A DNA stretch of 57,009 nt. Source: Asterionellopsis glacialis. Taxonomy: Eukaryota; Bacillariophyta; Plagiogrammaphyceae; Rhaphoneidales; Asterionellopsidaceae. The position numbers and the translations under genes were made by a program. Of this stretch, positions 39,901-54,900 are shown piece by piece. A model generated the notes under the pieces. That model did not search any database, had not been told where the DNA came from, and saw only the letters and a list, made by a program, of their open reading frames with translations. The stretch lies in contig WKLE02001947.1 of NCBI GenBank assembly GCA_014885115.2, forward strand, positions 20,593-77,601, in the 5' to 3' direction. How positions within the stretch are numbered: position 1 is the stretch's first letter; each line of letters begins with the position of its first letter.

Positions 39901-42900
39901 TTGCTTTGTTATCTAAATGACTTAGAAATTGCAATCTTTGATTGGGTGAGAACCCATCTTTTGAACAAACTAGATGGGCTACTTGTGGTTGATGATGAGC
40001 TCATTGCATCTAGGGCCTCTGACATTGAGAACAAAATAATGTCTTCAAGGAAGAAGGGTAAGGAAGGTCCTGTTGCAGACTGTGTTGTATGTTATTTCAC
40101 AAGTATTATACATGGCGGGATGAGGCTACATATCAATGGAGAGGGGCAGGATGAGAATGTTCAAAAGCTACTTGATACTGTTCCAGTCATGACAGGTGCT
40201 CTCCAAAAACTAGTTCTAACATTTGACAAAGGGTATGGGAAATTGAAGAACATATTGGAAATTGGAGCAAGGAGGTGGCAGATAACAAATATTGCAAATA
40301 TCCTTGGTTTCTGGCATCAATTTATTCCAGCAGAAGAGTTATTTGCCCTTGAAAAGAAATGGGCTACAAAGAACCTTCCACAAACAAACCAGCAGAAATT
40401 GAAGAATCTGTTCATAGATTGGATTCTTGATGATGAAATTTTCCTTGGAGCAAATGTCTGTGTGGCCAAATGCAAGACTAATGGTGCAACTATCACTGCA
40501 GTTGCAGTTTGAGACATATTTGATTGGAAGGATGAACTTAAGGATCTCCATTTTTTACAACTGCAGATGTACCCATGACTACATGGATTGCAATTTTGAA
40601 GGAAGAGCATATCTCAGAAGATGTATTATTCTCTCCAACAAAGGAATTGAATGTACAATGGGAGATTGCTCTTAGAATCCGTTGATCCATTGAGTATTGA
40701 TCAAAGATGTGCTGATTGGTTCCTAATGAAACAATTGATCTCAGGCACTATGGCTGGTAAATTAGTGAGTTAAATTGAGCTTGAGGACCAAAATATCTCC
40801 AATGATGAGCTTCAGAATTACCTTGATGAATGCTTTTCATTGTGGTTCCAATGCCACAGAAGCAGCAAAGCAATGAAACTTGGTTCCAATAATGAGGTAC
40901 CTACTATACAAAAATTCTCAAAGGAAGACTTTGTGAATGCAGTCTACAAAGTTAGATTATTGCACAGTAAGACCAATCATGCTGTAGGCATATCACCAGA
41001 TGGCATTTGCTCTATAAATGTTGAGGGACATGACAATCCTGTGTTTTGTTGTCTTGAGATTAAGACACAAGTATCAGAGAATACAATTGGTGCAGCTGAG
41101 TCAGCTCTGCAGAAACATGGCAGAGTAGATTTCTGCAAGTACGATGATAGCACTTTCAAAGATTGTGTGCCAGCAGTCAATCAAGAGCAAGTGCTTCACC
41201 AAGCGTATGTTTGAGTATGGAGTTTTTGTCATTGCAAAGATCAAAGAAGGCAAGGGCAGCTTTGTTCAAATTGTTGTGGTTGAAATTGATTCTCATACAA
41301 AAGATGTTTATGGGGAAAAGATGGACAAGATCTCAAAGCCAATCCACACATTAGCTGGCTCATTCTCTTGGAAAATGTCTGCTGAACTTGTGACACCCAT
41401 GGGTAGACATAGATATTCCTACTCACCCTATGGTAGGATGATGGTACATAGCTTACTAGTGCCTGCATCTAGTCATAGGTGATAGTATCCCATATTAAGG
41501 TCAAGAGATGATGCATATGAGAAACCTTCAAGTTTCACAAGTAATTCCTGAATATGCAGCATTGGAAATGGATGCTGTACTATGCACTTGTTGAGTTTCT
41601 GGAAATCAGAAAGAAATATTATAGTATTGTTTTTGTTAGGACAAGGGAAGCTGGGAGCAGCCCATTTTGACCTATTGACTTTATGTAGCAAACCTATGTG
41701 TACTACTAGCTGGTCTACTTCTTCTCTGAGTAGCCTGTCATATATTTGTGGTACTGGGTAGGCTTTACTGTGGTATGGTTTTGACCCTTCCTTAAGTTCA
41801 ATACTTGCAGCATTAAATATGTGCAAGGCTTCACTGTATAGGAAAGCAGGGGCTATCAAATAATGATTATGGAACCAATCCAGTAGTTCTCTAGGGGATC
41901 TGTGTTCAAAGTACAGAAACTCCATGGTGAACTTCTCCTCAGAGTTTTGGTCTCGGGGATTAGATAAAAGGCTGATTTTAGGGAACTTTCCCTTAACCAG
42001 CAGGTTCTGCTCTTCTGTACTTGGTATCTGGAGCAGGATAGGCAATGGTGGTAGATAGCTCCAACCATTGCCTAAGTTAGGGACCATGACTTTCATTGTG
42101 AGTTGATTGAGTGGAAAATGCAATTGATTAGTTACTTACTGCTTTTGGGTGGAGTGTTAACACTATGCATAATGCTGACAACAATATTGAAAAGGAAGTA
42201 AACTTGTTAGGAGTGAATAAATTATGAGCTATTTTAACTAGTTATAAAAAATGCCCAACAACCCACCAGTCCAACTCTGACACCTAATTTTGTACCAAGT
42301 TCTACAGGCAACCTACTTAGAGTTTGCTTCTGCAGTAGGTGAGTCACGAGACTTGTGCAATAATGTCAATCAACCATAGTATGGATGTACCATGACGTGA
42401 TGACATCACAGACAAGGACAGACAAGATGACGGGATGACGTCATCAAGTGGATGGATGCAAACGTGCAGTGACGCGCTGCATACATGCAAACACTGATGT
42501 CACAAAAAAAGCACATCAAAATCCACTCCACAGCAGAAGCATGATGCATCACACTGGAACACGATCACGCGCTGGTCCAGCGGACTCTCATTGGCTGCCT
42601 CAGGGAGTTCGGTTCACATGGTAAAACCAGAACTCCGTTGGAACCAAACTCTAAGTAGATCGGCTGTAGGATCCTGTACTGTAATTGGGTCGAGAAGACG
42701 AATCGGTAACTTGTCAACTATTTTTAGCAACTAGTTAAAATAGCTTATAATTTATTCACTCTAACAAACTCAGTCTATTTTCTATCACTTTTCAATATTG
42801 TTGTCAGCATAGTGCAGCATCTGGCAGGGTTTGGTTCTTCTATATAAACTGATTTCCTCAAGGCAGTCAATTAACGCCTGCCAGATCACCTTTTTGGTGT

Positions 42901-45900
42901 CACAACTGGAGTTGTACTGCCACAGAGTGACAGTGGGCATCACTGCACCTGACATCATTGCCTCACAACTGGAGTTGCACTGATGCAGAGTTTCAGCACA
43001 CATGCTCTGTCTGTGACACTATAATGTCATGGTCAGTCTGCACTATGGTTGATTGATGTTCATGTATGTGAGTCATGTTTTTGTACAAGATGCCGAAACG
43101 GTCCTCGGATTCAAATCCCAACAGAATAATGTCAAACATTCCTCACAAATTAATTATGTCATGTTTAACAACACTTACTGTGTTTTTCCTCTTCATCAAC
43201 AGTACCTGGTAGTCTATGATAATATTACCAGGTACCTGTACAGGTACATTATCTGTGGCTAGGTACCTCTAGTATCTTCTCTATAGAAGCTTGTTAGTAA
43301 TTACTATTAATACTATCAACTAATTGGAAGAAATTTTCAGATGTTATAATATACTGCAGTATAGAGCAGAAACCCCTCTTTCTAGTAGAGAAGTATTTCT
43401 TTATAAATGTTGTTCTTTTTTGAATTTTTACTGACATAGGATATAGTACTATACATACCATCATCAATACTATTCAATATAGTATGTGACTACTACATGA
43501 TCATCATGACCATTAATATGAGTATCATGTCTTTAAAGCAAGAAATCTTATCTCCAAAGTCAGTGTAGCATCATATAGATTAAAACATTAAGATGAAAAG
43601 ATCACCAATCACCATAGAGTCATAATCACAGATTACAAGCAGACAATTAATAAGCCAGATGAACACTAACCTTTTATACTACTAGAAATATGATTTACAA
43701 TAATAATAGGTGACTGGTAAAGTGTGATTCTGATAAGGGTTTTGTTGGGAGAAATGTGCAAAAGATTTGGTACACACCAGTAACTAGTATTTTGAAGAAT
43801 TCATATCTTATAGCATCTTTGCAGATAGTGCATTCTTGTGGGGGGATCAGCTCTACTGGAACTAATTAGGGAAATGCTAGTGAGGCAAAATCTAGTTGAT
43901 GGTGTGATAGTCAGTACTGTATTTCAAAGTAGGATAATTACTTTACATTTCTTTTCATGATGAAAATGTGACAAACAATTTTTTTTGAATCCCACCAATC
44001 CAAAAGGCTTCGTCTTTCTTCCTACTGACTGTGTACTGGTAGTCTTGGTTTTAGTTAGCGGGGTGTTCCTCTTTCTTGTGTGCATGCGATAGACTAACCA
44101 GTCAGAGTTCCGGAATTTCTTCCTTTTACTCTCTACCTTGCTCAGTACTGCTTGCTGTATTAGAGAGAGTTGTGTCAATCCTGACTCAGCTCTCATCCGA
44201 ATTGTTTTCGACGAATTGGATTGCTGGAAGGAACAAAGCGTGGGATTGATTGACGTCAAGAATATTAGGAATGTCTCCCGAATGCTTACGTCAGTGTATC
44301 AATGTCGACGTCATATATCGAGAATACACAGTAGCGATCAACACCCCCCGAAAGACATACACTCCACCTGAAAATGTTGGGGTCACTACCAAGATGTACG
44401 TACGACTTCCAAGTGTCATCTGTTTTTTTCTTCCACACTCGGTTGTTCAACTTCCGGGTCCTGTATCTTGAATTGAAGCACTGGTCACTGCGCGCTTCAT
44501 CTCTCTCTTTCGTGGTGGACTTCGTCAGTCGAGTTGTCATCGAGAAAAAGCAGGATTTTGAGTTTGGACTCAGCGAAGCTCGTTGAGGTACTCAGCGTTG
44601 TTTGTTATCGTATATCTTTTCATGTCTTTATCGATATCATACGAGTACATATCGCTAAACCACCACAACATTGTCTCCCCTTTCCCATTCCCGTTTTGTA
44701 CACAACAAAAACTAATTAAAAAAATATACATTTCATTTCTCAGTTTCTCGTCCAACATTAACTGATTATTATTTTTTAAATAAACCATGGTGAATTACAA
44801 ATTTGCTGTAACTGTTTTACTTTTGGCTTTGCCTTCCGGAAGTTACTGCTTTTCACCTTTTGTGGCATCGTCGTCGTTATCATCACGAGGAGCAACGGCA
44901 ACTGCGGGTCTTGTCAACAGTCAAAGTCGAAACAATCATAATAGAGGTGGTATTCGACGAGATGCCTCTACAACACTTTATGATAACGCCTACCCAGGTG
45001 ATGACGAAGAAACACAAAAGCAGCAACTTTCTTCTTCCTTGGGAGCAGCTATATCCAATGTCAATGCAACAATTTCTCAAATGGTAGCAGATGAGGAAGA
45101 CATTTACGAAGCTGAAGCCGAACTGAAGAAAAGAATTGTACAGGAACGAAGTGGTAATTACGAAGTAGTCATTCCATTACAGGCAACCGAAACTGAAGGA
45201 CTGACTCTTGGATTTTCACTTTGTGAAGTTGATCAACGTGTCTTTTCAGACGTTGATTTAAATTTTGATACACTACGATTAGAAGCACCACCTGCAGAGG
45301 TTACTGGTGACGTCGATGATGGGTCTATTCAAACTATGGATCAAAGTAAAATGGCAAGACTACTGCCACCCGATGTGAAAGGTGTTGTGGTTTCCTCAAT
45401 TGTCAAAGGTGGATGGGCATGGAATCAAGGTATCCGACCTGGTGACTTGTTGAAAGCTACGTCTGCAACACTGGGTGATGTAAGTTTCTAGTTAGTTTCT
45501 TTACTCGTTTTGTTTTCGTTTCCTTTCTCGGATGTCACATGGTAACAACTTACACTTTTTGCGTTTTTTTCTCCTGTGTTTTCTTTCCTTCTCTCCACTC
45601 TTTATTATCAGGCATTATGGCCCAAGAGTACTATTGAAGGTGTCCGATCAGCTATATCCTCTCGTAAATTAGTTTCACCAACCATGGCTATTCAATTTCA
45701 ACGTATCAATGCAGTGGAAGGAGTGGGTGAACAATTTGAATTGACATTGACACGACCCATTGGATTAGAAATTGAAGAAACAGGTGATGGGTACGTCCAA
45801 GTAGCTGGATTTACCAAGGATGCACCCAAGTTAGTCAAGTATGCTGTTCAAGTAGGGGATCGTATTTTAGGAATTGGATCCATGTCTGGAAAAAATGTAT

Positions 45901-48900
45901 GGCCTGTATCTACCGTAGATGGAATCAGATCGGCATGTTCAAGTCGTTTACCTGGACAAAAAATTACATTCCGATTTGCAAGACCACTTACTAACAAAAA
46001 AGACACAACAACAACAACATCCGCTGTAAGTATTGACCCCATGGACACTAATGGTAGTAACGGAGCAACAACAATACTAGATCGCCCCGGCGCAACAACC
46101 GCAACCACAATGACAACAGCAGCAGCTAGTGCCACAACTGCACGTACAGCCACAGCCACTGCCACTAAAAAGAATGCCTTGTCCAATGAAGAACTTTTAA
46201 GTCGATGTCGTGATGTATTGGGACGGTACATGTCCAAAACCACAGAAGAAAATAAGTACGGAGTACCTGCTATCGTAGCTGATCGTGTCGTTGAAGCATT
46301 GGCATCTGCATCAGCCACCTTGGATGCCAGGACACTTTCTGCTATTATGAATGCTTACTTGAAATGTCGTCAACCTCAGGGTGCTATCCGTATCTTTGAA
46401 GCAGCTGTAGGGTTCAAGGCAGATGGGTCATCTGCCAGTGCATCTATCATTCAGGGAAAAGAAAAGACAGGTCAAATCATGATGAATGAATCAGCATTAA
46501 ATTTATATACAGCAACATCCTTATTGAGAGCACATGCACTTCAAGGTGATATCCGATCTGTACGACGTGTATTGGCTGCATTGGAAGGAAGAGATGGTGT
46601 GGATGTACATGGTGTGGCTGCAGCTGCATGGCCTGGTACTGGATTGTACGGATCTATCGTTCCGGACACGAAATGTTATAACATTGCCATGTCAGCAGGA
46701 GCCAAGGCTGGAGGGAGTGAGGGTTGTGCCATGGCGGTTGAATTGTTTGAACGAATGAATGGCAAACTTGCCAGAGACGTTGTATCGTACAATACTGTGA
46801 TTGGTGCACTCGCCAAGGAGGGACGATTTGATGATGCATTTGAAATCTTTGAAAGCATGAAACAGCAAAATGTCCAGCCTGATAAAATCACCTACACTTC
46901 ATTGATTAAGGCCTGTGTCCACGATGGAGATATCGAAGAACTACTATTAGATATGAAGGAACGCAAGGTAAAGGCTGATGTTGTAACATACAATACCATG
47001 GTCAAGGTGTTGTGTGACCGTAACAGATGGTACGATGCAAAGAATCTGATTACGGATATGGAAGCCAGTGGTATTATGCCGAACTCCATGACCTATGGAT
47101 TACTTATGGATGCATTATTAAAGGCGAATAAGCCTGCAGCCTGTCTGACACTATTTGAAAGTGCCTCCTCTGATAGTCGTACAGCTGCTTTGACAGAAAA
47201 TGTATACTTGTACACCACTGCGATTGCAGCCACTTCAGCACTCTCCAACCACGAAAAGGCACTTGATTTGATATCTCGAATGAAAGCTGCTGGTGTAAAG
47301 CCAAACCTTGAAACCCTCACCGCTGTCATGGGTGCATGTCTCTCATCAGGGATGGCAGACATGGCAGCAGATGTATTCCGAAAGATCGACGAACCTGATG
47401 GATTTGCTATTTCCATGGGTCTTCGTGCCTTATGTGATGCCAATGATCTTGTTGCTGCTTCTGCTCTACTCTCTAAGCATCGTGATGGATATGGTCTCAT
47501 GTCAGGGAAAGAGGTTATGAAATCATACAACACTCTATTGCGATCAACATTGGAACAAGAAAATTATGCCCTTGCAGGACGAACATTTGTAAGTACAGAT
47601 AGATAGATATGCCTTGACAAATTGCGTAACTTTGCTTTGCTTCATCCCCATTTTGGTGAACTGTATCTCACATTATTTGTCTTTTTTCCATCGCTTTGTT
47701 CTTCTTTTCAGACCGAGCTTCTTGGAACTGGATACATACCGAACAAAAACATGTATCGAACCATAATCGATGCGCTCAATCTCGGTGTCAATAAGAAAAG
47801 ACTTCTACCAGTTTTGGAACCAATCGCTGATGAAACCTTTCAATTCCTCCTCTTTGTGTTGGACTCTGTGGAACAACGGAATCTTTCTCTGGATGGCGCA
47901 TTTTACGCATCTGTGCTATTTTGTGGTTCACGAATGGGGGGTGTCCAAAGGAAAATTGCTTCCTTTTTGGCAGAAGCCAGAAGTGCTGCTGGTCAAGATG
48001 GAACGAAATCACGCTCAATAATTGCTGTCGAAGGTACATCAGATCAAAGTACAATCAGTTGGGAAGACTTTCTTCTCAACTACGACGAACACAAAAATGA
48101 CATTGGATCTCAATTGATGCTTCCAGGTATCTCAGTACAAACTAATAACAAAAATATTCGCCAAGTGCTATCGGCAGAACGGGCAGTCACATATAAATCT
48201 GCAAAAAAATCAGTGTCGCAACCTCGTCGATTGACCACTCCTACTCCAACACTGGTAGGAGCAACATCAGCAGATACAAGCACGGTTTTGACGAAGCCTT
48301 GATCAAACTAAAAATCATTTAAAATCACTCGCTAATTCATTATTTTTTAAATAGATATAACACTTTGAGTTCATGTCTTCCTTAATAGTTGTCGTACGAA
48401 GAACTGTTCTGTCTGTCGTTATTTCTCTTTGATTCGATTCATGGGTGACCATATAAAGCTATCATGTCATTTCGTATTGAGTTGCTACACCAAGAATGAA
48501 AAGAAAAGTCAATCGAAAAATATGTGTTGTTTTAGAGAGTTATGAATTCATTACTGTATAAGAATCAATATGTGCCCTCCTTTTAACTAGTAGTTGAACT
48601 GCCACGATTCGCCTGGTGGGAAGATTGAATTTTTCGGTTTCTTTTCAAACATGGAGACAATGTTGGAAAATTTCCCGGTTGGTTTATCTGTTGATGGCTG
48701 TGCAGTTGGTGGGTTTTGAGAAGTGTTCACTCGTTGAGTTTGCACTCTCGCCCTACCAGATCCCTGACCTTGCAGTTGTTGTTGTTGTCGAGGTTGTTGA
48801 TGTAGCTGTGGTTGTGAAGCATTCATCGATGGAGGCTGACTTTGTGTTCTTGGTGCACTCGTGTTGGTCTGTCTCAGTGCACGGCCTGCGCTTTCTGGAA

Positions 48901-51900
48901 GTGCACGAGAAGGTGGCCGACGCTCTTGATCTTGCCCTTGCCCTTGTTGTCGGACGAGTGATGGATTTCTAGTTGGAATATTATTTGACTGAGGTCTAGA
49001 GGCATAAGGTTCTCTACTTTTGCGCGACAATGGATTGGAAGCATGGTTAAGCATCCTTGATGAAACGGTGATCGGATTTCTTGCAGGAACTGGTCTTTGA
49101 GGCTCGGGAGGAGGATTGGTCTCTCTACGAAGTAACGTGGATTTTTGAGGTGAATTTTTTGGTTGGAATGCTGACTGAGTTCTAGAAGCAGCAATTGGTT
49201 CATTGGCTTCGTTCCGTGCAGGATTGGATGCAAGTTTTCGAAACTTCTGTGTTGCACTTCCGCGAGGAGGAGAACCGGGTGGGGATAGAGAAGCACCGAC
49301 GGGAAAGTTAACTTCCGAATCGTTATTGTCAATAATTGCTTCAGCATTTCGAAGAGCTGACAGCTTGGAAGATATCTTGGGTGCTTCCGATCGTCGTGCA
49401 CTGTTATCGTATGATCTATCATTGCCAATAGTTTGCCTTGACATCATAGTAGGCTTATCTTCGTCGCCCCTTTTGTATGATGGTTCCTGCGAGACCTGTT
49501 GCTGTTGTTGTGGGGGAGGCTTGGAAGGGACCGTTTGGGAAGCTTGCGGTGTCGGATCCTTTTTCTGCATCCCCATTTTTGACATCAACCGTGATCTCAA
49601 CCGCTCCCTTGCACTTGAAGAGATAGAAGTACCGTGATTATTCGTGACTTTTTGCTCAGGCGCCTTCAGAGATTCTTCCCGACTCAGCTTTGCAGTATTC
49701 CCAACGGTATTGTCCTTCTGAAGTGGATCTTTTCGAACATCCCTTGGAGCATTGACTTGCTGCTGTCGCGATTGTTGTTGCCGTGTTTGCTGTGATTGTG
49801 GTTGGGATAGAGGTGGGGCATTTGGTTGAGGTACTTCGTGATTTCGAGATGCTGGAAGCATAGCCCGAGATGGACGCGCAACTTGACTGTTTGGTGTATT
49901 AATCGTTCTAGATGCTGGCGGTGCCGATTGCTGTGGTTGTCCACTACCAGCACTGGTAAATGGTCTAGGCTGTGCTTGAGATGTCCGTCCATAATTGTCC
50001 TTTTTCTCTTCCATGATGGACTGTGGTTGGTGGCGTTGTTGTCCTTCCATCGAAGCGCCTGCAATGTTATTCAAATTAGGTATTGTAAATGGATCAATAC
50101 CAAGTCTTGAATTATCAGAATCTGTATTGGACATTTCTTCATTTGCAAGAGAGAGTTCACTTGATCCTGTACTAGAACTCGAAGCAAAGAAAATAGCACT
50201 TTCATCATCACTATCTTCAGTACTTTCTGTTTCCAGTGGTAGTCGTACAGGTCTGGACGTTTTGGCATATGATTCGTGTACGGGTGATAAAGCACTGACG
50301 CCAACGGCGCTTCCTCCTCCACGCATCAAACGACGAGCTTTGGCAGATTCACTGAGTGAGTCATACCCCGAAGATGATCGAGAATCAGCACTCTGGTTGT
50401 GACGTTCCATCTTTTTTGAATCTTGATGGTCACGTTTCTTTTGATATCGTTTGACAAACTTTGACAAAAGTTGTACCTCCCGTACAATTTCTGATGTGAG
50501 GAGTGATTCTGAATCATGACTTTCTTCTTCTTCCTCTGAAAATTCTGGTGCCATAATAACTGGGGACATCCGTGCGTTGGCATTGTTACTGCTTGCTATA
50601 TTGGAAGAGTTGTGCTGACGAGCCATCAACGCTGCTGCTGCATCGGTCCCAGACATCAGGGATGAAGCTCTGACACCTGCTGGATCTGCAGGATACTTTC
50701 GATGACTGGTAGCAATATTATTCGACCCAGACACAGTACTAGTATCACTCCAACCATGATTATACGGTGTAAAATCACTGACACTTTCGGTCGCAGTGTT
50801 GGCATCACCTAACGGTGCATCCCGTGTCATGGCAGAATTTCGTTGTTGTTGTGGCGGTTCTTTTTGTTGCACAGGTATTTTCCTACTACTTGAGGAGTCC
50901 TTGCGTTGTGCATTATTGTACAAACCAATACCAGCAACACCGGCAACTCCCACTCCAGCTGCAGCAGCTGCTGTAACTTCAATCCCTGAGTCAACAGCTG
51001 TAGATTCTTCGTCACCATAGGGAAATGATGAATATTTTGCAACCGATGACATCCCTCCTCCTGATCCTCTAGTACTGCCACCGCTGCGACTTGTACCAGA
51101 TGAAGCAGCAGGTGTCAAGAATGATCCCATACGCGACGATCCAAGTGAATAAACACTAGCTGATTCTGAATATTGAAGAATTTCAATTCCTTCTTCTTCT
51201 GCTTCGGCTTCGTCATCATCATTATTCTTATTACCGTACGGTTGGAATGTTTCTTCATTATACTTTGATAATTTAGCTTGATGTTGTCGTATTTGTTGTT
51301 TATACCCTGGTGGATGATTACGTTTTGTTTCAGTAATAAGTCTCCCTTCAAGTTTTGAAATCTATTATTTCATTGAGGGACGGTTGATCAAAGGTGGATT
51401 GAACGATGAAGAATACACAAAAAGTTGTTGTAAGTTTCACGCAGCTTGATTTAGGAACATATGCACACACGTACACGACAGTAAAAGTAAAGCACGCACC
51501 GTTTTAGTTTGTTCAAAATCATCCCAAACACGTCTATCCATACTCGCAGCTTTTTTCAATTCTTTGGCAAATGAATCTTCACCTGTAGATGTTGAATCTG
51601 TATTACTCTGTGCTTCCGCAGAAGATGAATCCGCATCTTGACTGGGATGTTTCCCAGAAACATCACCAGGAGCGTCTGGATATTGTTGTTGATGTGGTAT
51701 CATAAAGGATGGTCGACTCCCGCTACCACTCAACGACATGTTATTTTTGTTATTCGAGGGTGTTGTTGTGGCATTACTACCGCTGTGTTTTTTATAACCC
51801 TTTTTCTTCTTGACACTACCACCAATAATAGTTTGATGTTCCCGTTTACGTTTGGCACGTTTACGTCGTTTTTTACACCATATATGCAAATAAAATAACA

Positions 51901-54900
51901 ATCCTGCCACACCCAAGCCTGCAATTAAAAACCCAAATACCATTTGAAGAATTGTGGGTGGTTCTTTTTCCTCTTTCCCGTTGTTCGTATCCGAATTATT
52001 TTGGTTCAGACTACCATTTTCATCATTCTGTGCACCTTGTTGTTCCTGATTATTCTCCAGTTGTTGCTGTTTTTCCAGAATCGTAGCAGATGCATCTTGT
52101 GTTTTTCGTAATATATTCGATTGTGGATGTACCTTTAAATATTCAACAAGTTTAATTTGACTCGATGGACCATCCAGTATCTCATCTACAATCGCCTGGA
52201 CATCTTGTGACAAATCCTCTTGTGTTAATATATCACCAATGGAAGAGGAAGGGAATACAGCTGATCCATTCACGGTAAATGAGGATGACACTGTTATTGT
52301 TGCAGTACCAATAGATGCTTCTTCCTCTAAAAATCTTGTCCCAGCAATGGATGCTTCTTTTTCCAAAAACCGTCCTTGTCCATTTCGTAATTCTTCTACA
52401 TTTAAATCTATTTGAACATCATCACTAAAGGCTTCTTGTATATCTTGTTCCATATAATCTGTCAAGACTAATCGTAATTCATCTTTTAAATCATCCATCC
52501 TTTCCAGTAACAATGACTTTTCACTGGCAATTTGTGAAGCAGTTGTTGTTGTCGCCTCGGACGACAACAATTCTTCTTCTTCCTCCAATATGAGATTGAG
52601 TTGATACGATGGGAATGGTATAATAACAAAAAAAAGTGTGGTGGGTGTTATGGTGGGTGCCACACTTGGAGTATCTTCACTATAACTATTTGTAGGACTT
52701 GTCGCAAAACCAATGTTTGGCATGGATTCTATAGTAGGTTCCATGGATATTGCTGTCGTAGCAGTAGTCTTAGGTTTGACTGTAGGTTGTGTTGTAGTGG
52801 GTGGTAAAGTTGTAGGTTTATTCGTTGGACTTGGAGTAGGAAAAGGAGATGGTTCCATGGTAGGTGATCGAGTAGGTGATGCAGATGATGTTTGAGTAGG
52901 TGATGCTGATGGTGTTTGAGAAGGTAAAGTGGATGGTGTATAAAAACGATAATATAAGGATGGTTTTGTTGTTGGTGGCGGTGAACCGTTGGTGGTATGG
53001 ACTCTGGTCAATAATAATGACGACGATGATCCTTCGGATGATCCTGGCATAGAATCATATACTTCAGGAGGTCCTATTATTGTATCTAAGTCTTCCAATT
53101 CAAATACATTCCGTACCATTTGTCGTACAGGTCGATAATCATCCAAACTTTGACTACTTTTACGATTGGCATTGTTGCTCGAAGACGACGATGATGATGA
53201 CGACAACGGTGTACCTCGTAAAGAATGAAAATGAATTTTCGATATTGATGACGACGAAGCTGCTTCTACGAATTGACCAAAATGATTATTATTGTTTCCC
53301 ATTTCAAGTATTGGACTTCCCCAGATTATTGAAGCAGTAGCAGCGGCAGCCACATACGCTGTTGATACCATACTAGAACGGCATTTGCCTGGTGGTCGTT
53401 GTCGTTTTTTAGTTGTAGTAGAAGTATTGCGGTTGATGTTGTTCTTCATTGTGTTTGTTGTCATTGTGTCTTTTTTTTCTTTTCTTTCCCCGTTGTGCTC
53501 AACTCTCTCTCTTGCTCTAAAATCTTTCTTGTATTATTGTGAATACCCCCCAAAAGAATAAGAAAAAGGTAAGGAAAGGTTACTCACTACTCCGCATACA
53601 CCACAAAACTTTTCTTTTTCTTTTTCTTGTCCAAGTCAAAATGTCATGTCGATGACATTCACACAATAATTAGATGATGAAAACCACACAAGCAAGCGAA
53701 AAGAGCGAGAGTCTTGCTTATTATTTACTAGAGGACCTAACTCTCTAGAGAGGAAAATTCACTTGCTTACTTACTTGCCCTGTTATATTCCGAACCCACA
53801 GAACCAAAAACGACATACTCATCGCACAAAACCACGGAGAGCTCTACAAATAGAGGCCTACACGGTATTGATTATTGCCCTTGTGACAGTACTCACTATT
53901 GTCTTATATACACGAACAAATCCATTCGAATGTAAGTAGAGAAGAAAAGTAGCGAACATAAATTATCTACAATACTGATACACATATTTCAAATATGGCG
54001 CGACAACTCCTAAGTATGTTATTGTTTCCGTTGCTTGATTACGACTTATGTATTTAATCAATCGTGTATACAATCATAAGTAAAGAAATTGGATACACAC
54101 AAAAGATGGTCCAATAACACGATCACGACACGACTCACGCATCACGATCCTTGGTCCTACTGGCTCTCTCTCCTCGGGGGGGTTGTGTGCTTGAGAACAC
54201 GAGGGTTTTCTTTGTGGTGAGGCAAGTCATGTTTGGGGTGTTGGAATGAATTTGCATGTGCTGTGTGTGCTGTGTAGAGTATCTTATAAACCACCTATTA
54301 TACTTACTCTAGAGGGGTCCAAGTAGGTCCTAAGAATGACAAAACTCTATCCAATGCGCTTTTGATACATCCCGATCGTACCGTTACGTTGGACCTACGG
54401 ATACCGTCTGTCTGTTGTTAATGCTTGATGCGTCAATGTCAGGAGTCTGTTTTTTACCCCAGACATCCATTTGTTATATACTGATATCCAAAGCCTCTCA
54501 AGCTCTACATCAAGAATATGTTTCAACTAAACTCCCTGTAGGACACTCTTGAGGATGGCTGATTGATGTGGGGACAAGCATACGGACTCCAAATTTACCA
54601 TTTACTACTATTTCCTGAATATTTACTTCTGACTAAATTGCCAGATTTCTCCAGCATAAAACTAACTCTTTAAACTAGCTCATGATTTACATCACCAAAT
54701 AATAAAAGTTTTCTTTCCTTTTGTGTGTTGTTTGTCTGATTGTTGTGTTGAATAAAAAGTGTAGCATGGATTAGTATTACTAGTACTGTTGCTGTAGTCA
54801 CTCTGAAATTGGATCACATGTAGGTCAACAATCATAATGATTATGCCACTATAATACTATGATTATGCCACTATAATACTATGATAATCATATTGTGCAC